Notes: generated by a model not told the origin, from the sequence alone. A stretch of 64,000 bases of DNA from Phocoena phocoena (GCF_963924675.1 NC_089232.1:43564522-43628521); one strand, 5' to 3'; positions 11,695 through 23,521 are shown, counted from the first letter of the stretch. Program-made: numbers and translations.

Positions 11695-11770
11695 GAATTT
11701 AGAAGTTTAAGTAAGTTGAGTAAGGTCACACAGCTTGCAAACATTAGAATCCAGCCCAGAATTGTTGTTG
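11695..11770 (-). mobile_element. MIR SINE fragment
   Basis: aagttgagtaaggtcacaca followed by gaatccagcccagaatt is the reverse complement of the MIR core around the ctgtgtgacct motif. Short and diverged. Confidence 0.6.
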
Positions 11771-12382
11771 TTGCTGTTTTTAAGTAAATAATGATTAGGC
11801 ATACATGGAGATGATAATCCTCAAACCTATAAATCTATAACAAACTTAATGAATATTCCCTGACCTGCAAATTCATGATGGTACAAACTTTTTTCTACAT
11901 ATTGGCAAATTTCTACTGAGGTTTATTCTAAGCCTTGAGGGGGTATTTAAGTTCAGGGAAATAAAAATTTGGATTTTTCATTTCAGATAGATCACAAAAA
12001 GGTTGGGACAAAAATCATTCCAGCTGATTATATCAATCTCTGAGAATATTAAACACTAGAGTGTTTTGTTTTTAAATAATAAGGATTTTTTTAAAAGGCT
12101 AAACTATTTTCATTCCAATATTGTAAAATTAGCATAAAGTATATTTTCCTAAAATGCATCGATCTTTTTGTCCAACAGTCATCCTCCTTATATGGTTAAA
12201 TGTGAAATATAAAATGTCTTAATTATTAGTGACTGCAGTCAAAATTTTTAAGAATACTGATCTAAATCTATACCAGCCATTTCCATAATACAGCTCCTCT
12301 ATTTTACCTTTAATCTAGGCATTTATATTGCTTTCTAGAATTAATCTGAAAATAGATTACATTTTACCAGGCAATACCAGTT
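11771..12382. other. Unassigned non-coding stretch
   Basis: AT-rich. No repeat, exon or promoter recognised. Confidence 0.5.
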
Positions 12383-12760
12383 GGTAATAGTAGTTTCTTT
12401 CTTTTTTTTTAAAATAGGAATTGCTATCTATCTATTTACTTATTTTTATTCATTGCTATTTATTTATTTATTTAGGCTGTGTTGGGTCTTCGTTGCTGTG
12501 AGCTGACTTTCTCTAGTTGCGGCAAGCGGGCTTCTCATTGCGGTGGCTTCTTTTGTTGCGGAGCACGGGCTCTAGGCCAGTGTGCTTCATACTTGTGGCT
12601 TGCAGGCTCTAGAGCACAGGCTCGGTAGCTGTGGCACACAGGTTTAGTTGTTCTGCGGCATGTGGGATCTTCCCTGACTAGGGCTCGAACCTGTGTCCCC
12701 TGCATTGGCAGGCGGATTCTTAACCACTGAGCCACCAGGGAAACCCGGTAATAGTTTCTT
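12383..12760 (-). mobile_element. CHR SINE, long form, with imperfect target-site duplication
   Basis: The reverse complement of 12400-12746 reads from a gggtttccctggtggctcag head through B box ggttcgagccc to a long (aaat)n tail (plus-strand ttta repeats at 12425-12475). Flanks are ggtaatagtagtttctt (12383-12399) and ggtaatagtttctt (12747-12760), alike except for a 3-base gap. Confidence 0.95.
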
Positions 12761-13309
12761 GAAGCACTGTGTTAAGAAGGATTCTGATGTTGCATCCAAG
12801 TTCAGTGCTAAGGAAGACCCTAATCAATTAACATGCTTACTATGGAAGCAAAAAGAGAAAATGACAGTATGTGCTTTTCACCTCTGTCAGGTGCTCAAAT
12901 CTAGCACATTGTAAGACTCTGGATAGTTTTGTGTTTTCTAAAATAAAACACACTTTCATAACTTGAAATCTGTAATATAAAACCTATTCTGAGTCTTCAG
13001 AAATTATCAAAATTGTCAGGGTTACCTTAGCTGCCCCAGAAAGAAGATGGAAATAACTCCAATATAAATATCAATTTGTCATTCAGAGACTTGGAGGGTA
13101 AAGTTATAGAAATCAAATGATTTGGTAACCTAAGTCCTCTAACTTAACACCAACCTTCTCTAAATCCAGTTGATTTCTCCAGGGATCATTACTGTCCATA
13201 GACTAGAAACATTTTCTTTTGAATAAATAGAATCGATAGCCTAATAAGAGACCTATGTGAAATTTGTATAAAATTTGTATAAATTTGTATAAACTTAACA
13301 TATGATCTA
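12761..13309. other. Unassigned non-coding stretch
   Basis: No repeat family recognised apart from a small local triplication of an aatttgtata-like unit at about 13258-13291. Confidence 0.5.
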
Positions 13310-13700
13310 GGAGATATCAAAAATCAGTGGTAAAGGGGAGGACGATTCTGGACAACTAACTATTTGCATTAAAAAAAATTTTCAATTATATCCCCATCTC
13401 AACAAAAATATCCCCATCTCACCAAAATAAATTCCATATGAGTCAGATTTAAATGTGAAGACATATCATTTTTTTCAAACCCACAGAAAAAATAAAGGTA
13501 AATTTTTGCCTTATCTGATTAGGGAAAGAATATTTAAGTTTAAATGCAATGGAAGTAATGACAGAGAAAAAGATCAAAGATATAACTATCAAAAATTTTA
13601 AAGCATGTATGTATTTTAAAACACTGAAAGCAAATATTGGGAAAAAAGGAAAATCTTAGGGTTAAAAAAAATGTTAAATAAATTGATATAGGTAGGAATG
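13310..13700 (+). mobile_element. Old LINE-1 ORF2 fragment
   Basis: The order aaatcagtggtaaagggga, ggacaactaactatttgc, tatccccatctca, aaaataaattccatatgagt and gatttaaatgtgaag follows the well-known LINE-1 ORF2 segment coding for the LGQLAI-like region. Indels and A-runs break the frame. A 20-bp internal duplication (atatccccatctca(a/c)caaaa) lies at about 13389-13430. Confidence 0.75.
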
Positions 13701-14689
13701 TTTTGGTTGAGGGATTAAGTATCCATTCAAATGACTTCCTGAGAAAAAGTTATGGGGACTCTAATTGAAACGAAGTATAGGAAGTACAGCTGCACCTCAT
13801 AGGAACAGGAAAATGATAAAGCAGCTTCTCTCTCCTCTCGCAGTCTGCATCTCTCCCTGTCTACGTGGTCTTTCTCTGGCCCTCCACGCACCTCCCCTAC
13901 TCTCTCTTCTGAAGGGAACTGTGCCTACTCCTCCACTGTAACTTTAGTTTGCATGTGGTTTTAACTGGCCTTGATGCCAAATCTGGCTCCAGAACCCAGC
14001 ACAATTGTACTGATTCAATCTTTCGGTGCCTTTGTCCCAAACTTCTGGGAAGAAGATACAGTAAGCCCAGCTTGGTCAGGTGTCTATACATAGTTCAGCC
14101 ATTAATGGCCACTGGGCAAGAGGGTATCCCATTGACATGGAACTGGTAAGGCCTACCTGTTTCTCAGCAGGTCTGGGAACAAGGTAACTCCAAAGACAGG
14201 GACATGGGATGGGCAGGCACCAAACACACATCTACTACACTGTTGATGGTATTGTGATGTAGCTTCACAATAAGAAGTTAAGTAAGAAAAGCCTACTGCA
14301 AAGTTTTATAGCCAAAATTCTTTTCAATATGTGAATAAAAACCCCTGGCTATGCTAGCAGTACTAGACAAGGGTGACTTTTTGTTTTTCTGATGTGTTAC
14401 ACTAGTTTGTATCAATACTTTGCAAATTTCCCATTACAAACATGCATAATTCTAATAATCAGGAAAGAAATAAAGTAAAAGACCAAAAGGTGAAAAGCCA
14501 AAAGTGTTGGAAACTAAGTGCCAAGTATTCCATTTAGGTTGAATTCTCAGGTCACTTTTGCTGAGATGTCCCAACTTTCAATCCCACCACTGTCCTCCAC
14601 ACTCACTACTACACTCCAACCTCAGTAAGTGAAAGACTCTTCCCTGAAGACCCACCCACATTCATCAGCTGTGCCATTCTTGTGGTCAT
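13701..14689. other. Unassigned, possibly old repeat
   Basis: The block 13800-14150 (with tggttttaactggccttgat and cagctt ggtcaggtgtct words) feels repeat-like, but I could not name a family. Small opposing open frames here show no domain. Confidence 0.4.
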
Positions 14690-15012
14690 GTCGACTAGAA
14701 TATCCTTCCAGACTTTCTCTGCCCATTGGATGCCCCTCATCCCTCAAGGCATGGATGAAACAGTGAGCCTTCCTCAACTGCCATTGTCCCCACAACGTCC
14801 CTTCTCCCCTGTGTCTTGTAGCCCTGAGCTTGTAGCTCTAGTATAATCCTCATCCCAACTGTGTTTTCATTGGCTGTACATGTCTCTGCCCTCCCAGCTG
14901 CACTTGCAATTTCTCTTAGAGAAGTGTTCTATCTTACGAATGCTGTTTCATCAGCAGCTAGCACAGGACATAAGCAAGAGTAGGTTCTTAGTGAATGTCT
15001 TGCCGAATAAAC
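14690..15012 (+). mobile_element. L2 LINE 3' end
   Basis: A long colinear match to the L2 3' UTR order: gaatatccttccagactttc, atgcccctcatccctcaagg, gtccccacaacgtcccttc, ctctgccctcccagctgcac, then gtaggttcttagtgaatgtc ttgc and aataaac near 15006. This is one of the better preserved L2 copies in the window. Confidence 0.8.
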
Positions 15013-15139
15013 GTTAAAGTTTAAGGAATTATTTCTGTGTTAGGGTCAAAGCCTTAAGATTGTTCTCATTCTAAAAAAAATTTTTTTTACGAAGAAAAAG
15101 TATGAGATTTTTGCAATGTACTAGAAAAAAACATGGATT

Positions 15140-15345
15140 TCAGAGCCCAGCCAATAAGTTTTGAATCCCAGGTCTGTTACTCACTAATTGGGTCAATTAT
15201 TAAACTTGTCTGAGTTTCCGTTTCCTCATCTTTAAAATTGGGTTGACAACATCTTTCATGCAGAGTTGATTCAAGGAATAAAGGTGAAATACATAAAATG
15301 GCTGGCATATAGTAGGGGTTTAATAAGTGGTAGCTATTATTCAAA
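15140..15345 (+). mobile_element. MIR SINE, near full core
   Basis: B-box-side tttgaatcccaggtctgtta, core ttgggtcaattattaaactt, tttcctcatctttaaaattg and the end ggctggcatatagtagggg appear in the consensus order. Confidence 0.85.
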
Positions 15346-16032
15346 CAGGATTTACTAACTTGATGACATAGGTAGGAAATACTCAGAGAGTTGTGTACTC
15401 ATGGAAAACGCATGATATTTGAATTACATTTCAAAACATTAAAAGAGCTTTCATCTCCAAAAATAATCAGTATATTTATAAATGTTTAGAAAAGCCAGTA
15501 CCTCTAGAATGTATAGGACTGGAAAACTTATGTGAAATTCTAAAGATATTAAGATTTACAGGGGCTGTCTGATCAAATTTTAGCATTCAACCCACCGTTT
15601 CAGCTAATGGTGATCTTTTTCAGCTGAAAGGCCATTAATCCATTAAAGCACAGTATTTTAAACAAACCTCAGGCTGTCAAACTGCTACTACACTGCTCTG
15701 GTAAGTAGAGCCAGATTTTTTCTTTCTTCTTAGCTGTGACCAATGCAAAACACAATGGACTACTTATCCATAAAAACACTCTAAGAGGAAGGAACAGGCC
15801 AGGCCATAGAAGGCAGAGAAATTCATCTCCTGGCCCGGTGTACGATGTGCCAAGGAGAGTCACAAAATAAGAAACTCTGGTTCTGGATCAAATGGAATCC
15901 TCCCAAAAGCACGGATTTGAGGGGCCAGCACTTGCTGTGGGTACATGTGAGTGGGAATCTGAGTGGGGCATGGAGTCAGCTTGGTTGTGTGCTAAGCTTT
16001 GTGTTTTATTATATTTATGTACCTTTAATATA
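15346..16032. other. Unassigned non-coding stretch
   Basis: No repeat recognised. A 142-codon plus frame (15845-16273) continues into the L2 fragment to its right, which argues against a real gene. Confidence 0.5.
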
Positions 16033-16142
16033 CGTATTTACTGAGTACACACTGTGTGGAAGACCCCACACTGGGGAGTGGGCGGAATACAAAGGTAAAG
16101 ACAGGGTCCATACCCCTAAGGAGTTTCCACTCTACCAGGGAA
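16033..16142 (-). mobile_element. L2 LINE 3' fragment
   Basis: gtatttactgagtacacact, then gggtccatacccctaaggag and ccactctaccaggg, match the reverse complement of the L2 3' end. Confidence 0.75.
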
Positions 16143-16499
16143 TCATGACAAACCCACAAACAACTCTAACACCAGATCAGGCAGGATACGTGTCACAATA
16201 CATGTATCTTAAGTGCCCTGCAAACTTTACACAGTTTCAAAGGACTCTTGGTGTCTCAAATATTATCATATAAGAAAAAGATTCAGAATGCTTACTGAAA
16301 AGTTATTCAGTAACAAACACAGCAATCTTAGGATTGGATTAATAAGATTTTTAGTCCAAATGCCTCCTGAAACTTATGAATGCAGTAAATATTTTCCTCC
16401 TACAAAGTAGGTGCATTTAGGGGCTCTGCAATTGCTCCAAAAATGCTATTCATTAATTTGTCTACATTAATGATTTTTTATTATAATAGTTACATAATT

Positions 16500-17160
16500 C
16501 CCCTCCTTGGGCTCTTTACTCTTGCCATTTCTTCCCCTTAAAGTCTCTCCCGGATTTCACATGCCCTGTTCCCTCATCCGTTCAGGTCTCTGATCAAATA
16601 TCATCTCCTTAGAGACACTTGTTCTCCCATCCTATTGCTTTCTCTCCTCCTCTCTGCTTTATTTATTTTTCTGTGGTATATGTTATTACTGGGCATTTTA
16701 TTATATATTTGTTTATTTTCTGTCTCCCCTTGTTGAAAGTCAAGAGTACTTCTGTCTAGTTCACCACTATAACCTAATACCTAGAATACTACCCGTTATA
16801 AGATGGCACCTTGACTTGAGGATATGGGGAGGGGGAAGGGTAAGCTGGGACAAAGTGAGAGAGTGGCATGGACATATATACACTACCAAACGTAAAATAG
16901 ATAGCTAGTGGGAAGCAGCCGCATAGCACAGGGAGATGAGCTCGGTGCTTTGTGACCACCTAGAAGGGTGGGATGGGGGGTGGGAGGGAGACACAAGAAG
17001 GAAGAGATATGGGGAGATATGTATATGTATAACTGATTCACTTTGTTATAAAGCAGAAACTAACACACCATTGTAAAATTATACTCCAATAAAGATGTTA
17101 AAAAGAAAAAAGATGGCACCTTATAAACATTCAATGAATAAAAGAATGAATGAATGAACA
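16500..17160 (+). mobile_element. L2 LINE 3' end, split by a LINE-1 insertion
   Basis: Left part (16500-16800): ccctgttccctcatccgttc, atatcatctccttagagaca, tttctgtctccccttgttga and ctagttcaccactataacc in L2 order. Right part (17123-17160): acattcaatgaataaaagaa tgaatgaatga, the normal L2 terminus. The two parts join if the LINE-1 piece at 16813-17109 and one copy of its target duplication are removed. Confidence 0.85.
16800..17122 (+). mobile_element. LINE-1 3' end with perfect 13-bp target-site duplication
   Basis: The 5'-truncated insert (16813-17109) contains the cetartiodactyl LINE-1 3' UTR words agcagccgcatagcacaggg, ctgattcactttgttataaa and ttatactccaataaagatgt, then a short A-rich tail. 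It is bounded by aagatggcacctt at 16800-16812 and 17110-17122. No coding sequence remains. The same 3' end recurs at 18688, 40187 and 60613. Confidence 0.97.
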
Positions 17161-17289
17161 TTAGATTCCTTTGAATATTTTCAAAAGTGGCGAATCTTCT
17201 ATCTAGTGGATGTGAATTTGAATTTTTGAATCAGCCAAGTTCACTTAGAGCTTTCTGGTTAATAAGATGGGTGGATGAAGCTGGAGTCA

Positions 17290-17366
17290 TTCACTCATTC
17301 ATTCAAAAAATACGGATTGAGGGCAGTTGTGTGCTAGACACTGTTCTAGGTGCTAGATTATCCAGT
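17290..17366 (-). mobile_element. L2 LINE 3' fragment
   Basis: tcattcattcaaaaaatacg, gtgtgctagacactgttcta and ggtgctag are the reverse-complement L2 terminus. Confidence 0.7.
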
Positions 17367-18109
17367 TGGTCCCAAATGAAATGTGACTATCGAGTAAGAT
17401 GATGGGCTTTATTACGGGATGGTAAACTAATTGTGAAGATTCCAAAGATGTCTCTCACAGTAGCATCAAAACTGAAACAGGAGCAAAGCTTTTAAAAACG
17501 ACCACTAATGACATGGATGTGGAGGTTCTGGTATGTGTGTTTTCAAAAGACAAGTTTCAAACATTCATGATTTCATTTCCTAAAAATAGGTTTTCTCTGG
17601 TGCCCTCAGTGGGTCTCGTGGAGGCAGGAGGGGGAGGGGTTATAGTGAGGTCTTCTCTCAATTATTTAGGACATTCCAGTCTGCAGCAGACTCACCTTCC
17701 ACAGCTGTTTGTGGGTGGAAAATGTGTAAGCCCGCGGCTTGAAGCATAGGCATTTGGGGGGTTTCACAGGTACAGGGGAAAGTATTTTTAGATGTAAGTA
17801 AAACTCCTAAAGACACGCATTCAAATAATGTATGCAAACAAATATATCTTGAGACTTTTGTTTCCCTCAGAGTCCAGAACAGAAATTACTTGGTACGTAA
17901 TTTGGGTTTATAATAGGGTCCTTTAGAACCAGGATATCTCAATCCAATTCTCCTGGGGTTAACATGGTGGTAATAAGATTAGGGACAACTACGTTGATGT
18001 GCTTGGACAAACTGGGGTGAGGGCAGCTTGTCTCAGGAGCCAGGAGAACATGTGAGTGGCTGAACCCTACCGTTCTCTGTGTGAAGCTTCCATCCCTGTT
18101 GAAGATAGT
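17367..18109. other. Unassigned non-coding stretch
   Basis: No repeat or exon recognised. The 78-codon plus frame at 17513-17749 shows no known domain. Confidence 0.5.
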
Positions 18110-18352
18110 GAGTATAAATAGCAATAGCTCACACTTGTCGAGTGCTTACTATGTACCAGGCACATACCTGTCTCCCTTGCATTAATGTATTTAATCTTCA
18201 TGATTTCGAAACAGGTGCTATTATTATCCCCATCTTATAGATGAGAAAACTGAGGTTCAGGGATGAAGTAATAACACTGCCTAGGGTCACCCAACCAGTA
18301 TGTGCCAAGTGTACTTTTGTGCCCCAAGGCCGATGTCACTATTCACTATGCT
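18110..18352 (-). mobile_element. MIR SINE, near full core
   Basis: gagtgcttactatgtaccag, ttattatccccatcttatag, atgagaaaactgaggttcag and gggtcacccaaccagtat follow the reverse-complement MIR consensus closely. One of the best MIR copies here. Confidence 0.9.
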
Positions 18353-18672
18353 GAATGTCCCCTCTAGGGAATTTCACCCTAAATGTCACCCTTAAAATGT
18401 CTTTTGCCTTAAGAAACAGAAGCTTATTACATGTCTAAATCTCAAACAGGAAGTGGGATTAATGTAAATGGGGAAGAGCAAGCTCATTTTCCTTCCCCCT
18501 TCTTGGAGTAGCCATAGGCAATGAGGTGTCTGGATTGCCACCAAGTAGATGTGGCTGAGCTTCCTCTGCCACTGGGATATGTGTTTCTAAACCCATCTTG
18601 CCTTTTGTGTCTCCCTTCCTTCCATCCCCAGTGCTGTGCTTGGATTTAATCTTTCTGCTTTAACTGGATTCT
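18353..18672. other. Unassigned non-coding stretch
   Basis: Nothing recognised. Confidence 0.5.
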
Positions 18673-19043
18673 GAACAAGGCATTTTATTTATTTATTTAA
18701 CATCTTTATTGGAGTATAATTGCTTTACAGTGTTGTGTCAGTTTCTGCTGTATAACAAAGTGAATCAGCATATGTATACATACATCCCCATATCCCCTCC
18801 CTCTTGCGTCTCCCTCCCACCCTCCCTACCCACCCCTCTAGGTGGTCACAAAGTACCAAGCTGATCTCCCTGTGCTATGTGGCTGCTTCCCACTAGCTAT
18901 TTTACATTTGGTAGTGTATATATGTCCATGCCACTCTCTCACTTCGTCCCAGCTTACCCTTCCCCCCCACCCCGTGTCCTCAAGTCCATTCTCTACATCT
19001 GCTTCTTTATTCCTGTCCTGCCCCTAGTGAACAAGGCATTTTA
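18673..19043 (-). mobile_element. LINE-1 3' end with perfect 15-bp target-site duplication
   Basis: The insert (18688-19028) starts, on this strand, with an AT tail and acatctttattggagtataa, the reverse complement of the LINE-1 3' UTR, and extends to the ctctacatctgcttctttat part. Flanks gaacaaggcatttta at 18673-18687 and 19029-19043 are identical. It is 5' truncated and carries no ORF2 coding sequence. The C-rich run at 18961-18975 is the G-rich LINE-1 3' UTR tract in reverse. Confidence 0.97.
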
Positions 19044-20073
19044 GAGAACAGTTGGTTAATCCTCCACATGAGCCAATGGCAAATTAATTCCCAGGGACAT
19101 GTTTATTGGATCCTTTTCAATCACAAGGAAGAGAATTCCAGGTGACCTCCATGGAGGAGGTCTAATGCCAGGAGGCACAGACATGCAGATGACAGAGCAT
19201 TGTCCCATCAGCCTGGGAACAGTGTTTCCAAACCTTGACTCTACAGTCAGCTTCACAAAGCTCCAGGTACAGCCACCCGACTGACATGTGACCACCTTCT
19301 CTCCATTCACCTAGCATTTTGCTTCCCAAAATATAAGCTCTGATTGGGCCTTTTCACACCACTTGGCTTGAACTCCTGCTACAGACATCCTATCTCAGGC
19401 AGGCCTGGACAGCCAGGAAATTCAGTCTCTCACATGGTAGAGAGTCCTGTCCTGTCGTAGGGGGTTGATTCAGCTTCCCATGAAGGAAATGAATGTTTCC
19501 TCTCTGCTCCACCAGCCTCAGTGTTGGCTTCATCAGGCTGGTGGAAAGATGGCTATAGCAGCATATCAAGACACTAGACCATTCCAGAAGAAGAAGAGAA
19601 AACTTCTTGTGGTTCAAGGAAACTTCCAGAAAGCCCTTTTGTCATAACTCATTGCCCAGCAGTGGGTTACATACCCATTCTTGAGCCAGCCCCTGGCATG
19701 TGAAGGGAGATTCTCAGTCAGGAAGGAAGGCTGAGTTTCAGGTGCTGGTGAGATGAACATGGGTCCCCTACTGCCCCATGGGGCAGAAGTGAGGCAGGCC
19801 TGCCTGGGTCCTGACCAACAAGCATTGGCCAGGTCTAGAGTCCTACAAGTCTGTGTTAGCAGTGATTCAAGTGGACCACTTTCCTTCAGAACGGAAACTT
19901 GGCCTTTCATGGATTTAGTCTTAAGATACATAACAGAAGAGGCCTATGAGGTAAGGTCCTGCATTTGAGTTGGCTCTCCAGGGCATGTCCTCTTCCGACA
20001 GGGGAATAAATCTCTCCTGGTCTTGATCCACACTACAGGAACTTGCCCAGTGTAAAAGGAACCAACCACTGCT
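19044..20073. other. Unassigned, GC-moderate non-coding stretch
   Basis: Short open frames occur on both strands (e.g. 19614-19931 minus, 105 codons), but none has a recognisable domain and they overlap one another. Confidence 0.5.
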
Positions 20074-20091
20074 TCTCTAATTGTTTTTGGG

Positions 20092-20124
<33 letters not shown>

Positions 20125-20325
20125 TGCGGGCCTCTCACTGTTGTGGCCTCTCCCATTGCGGAGCACAGGCTCCGGACGCGCAGGCTCAGCGGCCATGGCT
20201 CACGGGCCCAGCCGCTCCGCGGCATGTGGGATCTTCCTGGACCGGGCCACGAACCCGTGTCCCCTGCATCGGCAGGCGGACTCTCAACCACTGCGCCACC
20301 AGGGAAGCCCTCTCTAATCGTTTTT
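20074..20325 (-). mobile_element. CHR SINE, short form, with 15-bp target-site duplication
   Basis: The body (20089-20310) begins on this strand with a long T run (the poly(A) tail reversed) and ends ccaccagggaagccc. Flanks tctctaattgttttt (20074-20088) and tctctaatcgttttt (20311-20325) differ once. Overlapping open frames in several phases are typical shadows of this GC-rich SINE. Confidence 0.97.
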
Positions 20326-21319
20326 ATCTTGCTGAGAGATCACACTACAGTTTGGGCCTGCTCGGCTGTCAGGAAGGATTGTGCTCAGACACCTACTGGG
20401 TGATTCTGGAGGGTGGCTGAGCGATTGTCCCCAGCCTGTCCCCACAGTGGTAGCTCTCATTAGGGTGTGGTGGTCAGGCCTTTCCTCTCTTCTTGTTCAG
20501 TATCTTCAGTCTGTGTGTGATAGGCTTTGACTTTCTAGCTCAATGTGGCTGAAGAGTTCCACTTGGCTTGGGAAGGTTTATTAAAGTCTGTTTCTGAAGC
20601 AGGGTCTAAGCAGAGAAGGCTGGGCAGCCAAGACAGCAAGATGCCAAGTGTCCTCAGATTGAACTTAGCCTTGTCTCGGCTGCTCTTGTAGGTGCAGACC
20701 ACTGTTGCTCTAGTGACAGCTCCTGCCCTGCAGCAGTCCTGATGTTAGCTGGGCCTCTGTCCTTTTGCAAATTAATAAACATTGTCTCGAGGCACCCCTC
20801 TGCCTTTTCCCCCACGTCCTGGGCCCTCCTCAAGCTGTCTGCAAGTTTTTGTGATGTGATTTCCCACGTCGTCTTCATTTGTTGACTCCGAGTAAAACAC
20901 AGCCTGTCTCAACTGGAACAAGGCGAGTTTTTGGATTTTTACTCAGGATCTGGGAGAGGTGGATGGGGGAGGTCTGGTATGTAAGCACAACCAAGGTCTT
21001 AGTTGAATATGTAACAACCCTGTTGTCAAACTTGTTGGCTGTTTCTCCCTTGGGAATTGCTCACTGACTGACCCTCCTCCTATGGCAATGTCCTTCCCTC
21101 CTTATAACTGCCTTTATCCAGCTGTTCCCCAGACCTCGTGATTCTTAACCACTTTATTCCTTCGGGTGATTCCTGCTGTTTTGCCTTAGCCTACTAGGCC
21201 CCTCCCTGGGGCCACGTTTCTGCAACTAGACCGGCCCATCAGAAGTATGTGCCGTATAGACACAGTTCTGCCCTTAAAAATTGTGTGTTCAGCTCTACAA
21301 ACATGAACTGTTCAGATTT
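20326..21319. other. Unassigned non-coding stretch
   Basis: No repeat family or exon recognised. It is GC-richer than the window average. Confidence 0.5.
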
Positions 21320-21784
21320 GTGGTTGGAATAATGCCACCGTGCCCCTCCCTCCCTTTCCAAGTCCTAATCATTGGAACCTGTTAATTTGTTGTGATATAA
21401 AACAAAAGGGAGTCTAAGGTAACAGATGGAATTAAGGTTGCTAATCAGCTGAACTTAATATGATTTGACTGGGCCTACCCAGATAATCCAGGATTATAAG
21501 TAGAAGAGGGAGACAAAGAGTGAAGAGACTTACAAGAAACACTCAACAACTTGTCACTCGTTTCAAGATGAAGGGACCACAGACCAAGGAATGCAGGTGA
21601 CCTCTAGAAACTGGAAAAGGTAAGAAAACTGATTCCCCCCAGAGCCTCCAGAAGGAAAAAAGTCTGGCCGACACCTTCATTTTGAAGGTTAGCCCACTGG
21701 ACTTCAGACCAGTAGAGTTGTAAAGGGATAAAATTGTGATGTTTTAAGCCACTAAGTTTGTGCTAACAGAAAATTAATACAGGT
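21320..21784 (+). mobile_element. MaLR-type LTR (MLT1-like)
   Basis: The colinear words ggttggaataatgccaccg, cctaatcattggaacctgtt, ggcctacccagataatccag, accaaggaatgcaggtgacc, agagcctccagaaggaa and the end gccactaagtttgtgctaac with attaataca fit an ERVL-MaLR solo LTR in plus orientation. No internal retroviral coding sequence adjoins it. Confidence 0.75.
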
Positions 21785-23284
21785 CTCATGCAGAAGTTTT
21801 CCTCATTTTTACCCTATTTCCTAAAATTTTTGATATTTTGGGGGGTTTCCATAATCCTTCATGACAGTAGACTTCATCCCATGTAGGCCACAGTCTTCAG
21901 AGACTGGCTAATTAATTTAGTAACGGGCTGGGGAAACCACACAAGAACATAGAAAATCTAAGCCTCCACCTGGGCCAGGTGACATATGATTCAGAATCTG
22001 CTTTGTATAACAGTATAACAGATACTTGACCTAATGTGAAAGTCCGTGTCCAGGTTAATGGAAGAGCATTAGGAATTCACTGACTCAGTCTTTGGCACTG
22101 ATGCTGGCTGATGTGTACAGCCTCAAAGTAGAAGAAATGACTTAAAAGTGTATAATTTGTGAATTTGCCAATTGATTTTCATTTGAATAGTATCATATAG
22201 TAAAAGTGGTATAGGAAATAATTTTAATGGAAATAATTTTGTGAAATAAAGGCCACCTGGGAATATTTGAGCAATAAAAATAACTAAATAACATAAAATG
22301 GTGATACTCACTTGTCTACATCTAAGAGTGCTGGAAGGTTCTAATCAATTGTGTACATGTTATATTCTGTAGCCAGACCAACTCAGCATTTATCAATAAG
22401 AAACTGTGAAGCACCAGATTTTGTTTTGCCTTTCTCTAAATGACTATCTTTGAGGGGCCTTCATTCTCAACAAAACTTTGCACTTTGTGTTTAAGAAATA
22501 TTTCCCCCCAAAGCTCTACAAGGTAGTCTTCTGATAGAAACTGTTTCTGGTGTCTCCCCTGCTTCAACAACCCTTTGAGCACAGCAGATCCTGGAAAGAC
22601 AGATGTCCAAATTAAAATAGTTAAATCTATGTGGCTGCAGGACCCATACAGCTGTGGCTTCTGTCAGCTCTTCAATAAAATATTAAATGTGTGTCTATTG
22701 TTTGGGAGCTGCCCACAGTCCCTTGTTCAGCTGGCAGAGGTTAAAGGGCATGTAGATTACTTAGCCAATTGTTTGGTAATTGTCACAGTCAGTTACTTGG
22801 TAACCCATAGAATAGCATTCTCTGGAGGTAGAGCCTTTGTTGCTAAGCAATAAATTCAGGTAAAATAACCGTTCCCTAGTTCTTATTGGTCCAGTTTTAA
22901 AACACAGGGTATAGGTTGGGTTTTCTCCCTCATAGGCTCCCATACGTCTTTTGTTTTTCCATCCCAGCCATGAAACGAGTGCTGATAATTTGGACAGCCC
23001 TTGTTTGCTGGGATTTGTCTACTGCTGATGCAGGCTGGGGACCAAGCAAATGGCTGGAGAGCAGGATTTATTGGGGTGTGCTCTCAGGTTTCTACTGTCA
23101 TAATGTACCTTCTGGATCTTGGTCTGGAGATTGGCCAATCTGTAAGTCAGATGGGCACTAAGAAGACCAAAAGCAGTGGCAGAGATTTAATGAAAAGGAA
23201 GGAAAATGTATGCCTGATGATGTTTTTCTACGTTAGTATCAACCCTATAATTATTATTAAAATACCTCTTTGCCCTCAATACTT
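21785..23284. other. Unassigned non-coding stretch
   Basis: No transposon recognised. A plus frame at 22916-23161 has a hydrophobic stretch after an internal Met (22971) that looks like a signal peptide, but the frame is short and lacks support from splice sites or family resemblance. Confidence 0.45.
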
Positions 23285-23521
23285 GCATAAATGCTTTTTT
23301 TTTTTTTTTTTTTTTGCGGTACGCGGGCCTCTCACTGTTGTGGCCTCTCTCGTTGCGGAGCACAGACTCCAGACGCGCAGGCTCAGCGGCCATGGCTCAC
23401 GGGCCCAGCCGCTCCGCGGCACGTGGGACCCTCCCAGATCTGGGCACGAACCCGTGTCCCCTACATCGGCAGACAGACTCTCAACCACTGCGCCACCAGG
23501 AAAGCCCCGCATAAATGCTTT
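23285..23521 (-). mobile_element. CHR SINE, short form, with perfect 13-bp target-site duplication
   Basis: The body (23298-23508) runs from a T run and gcggtacgcgggcctctcac to ccaccaggaaagcccc. Flanks gcataaatgcttt at 23285-23297 and 23509-23521 are identical. Perfect flanks suggest a relatively recent insertion. Confidence 0.97.

Noticed and set aside
15845..16273. 142-codon plus frame
   Set aside because: It crosses into an L2 fragment at 16033 and shows no domain. Chance is enough.
20043..20420. Several overlapping plus frames of 78-125 codons
   Set aside because: All pass through the minus-strand SINE at 20089-20310. The same peptide patterns recur at every other SINE copy.
22916..23161. 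Frame with a signal-peptide-like stretch (MKRVLIIWTALVCWD...)
   Set aside because: Tempting as a small secreted protein, but it stops after 81 codons, has no cysteine pattern or homologue I know, and no splice signals that would extend it.
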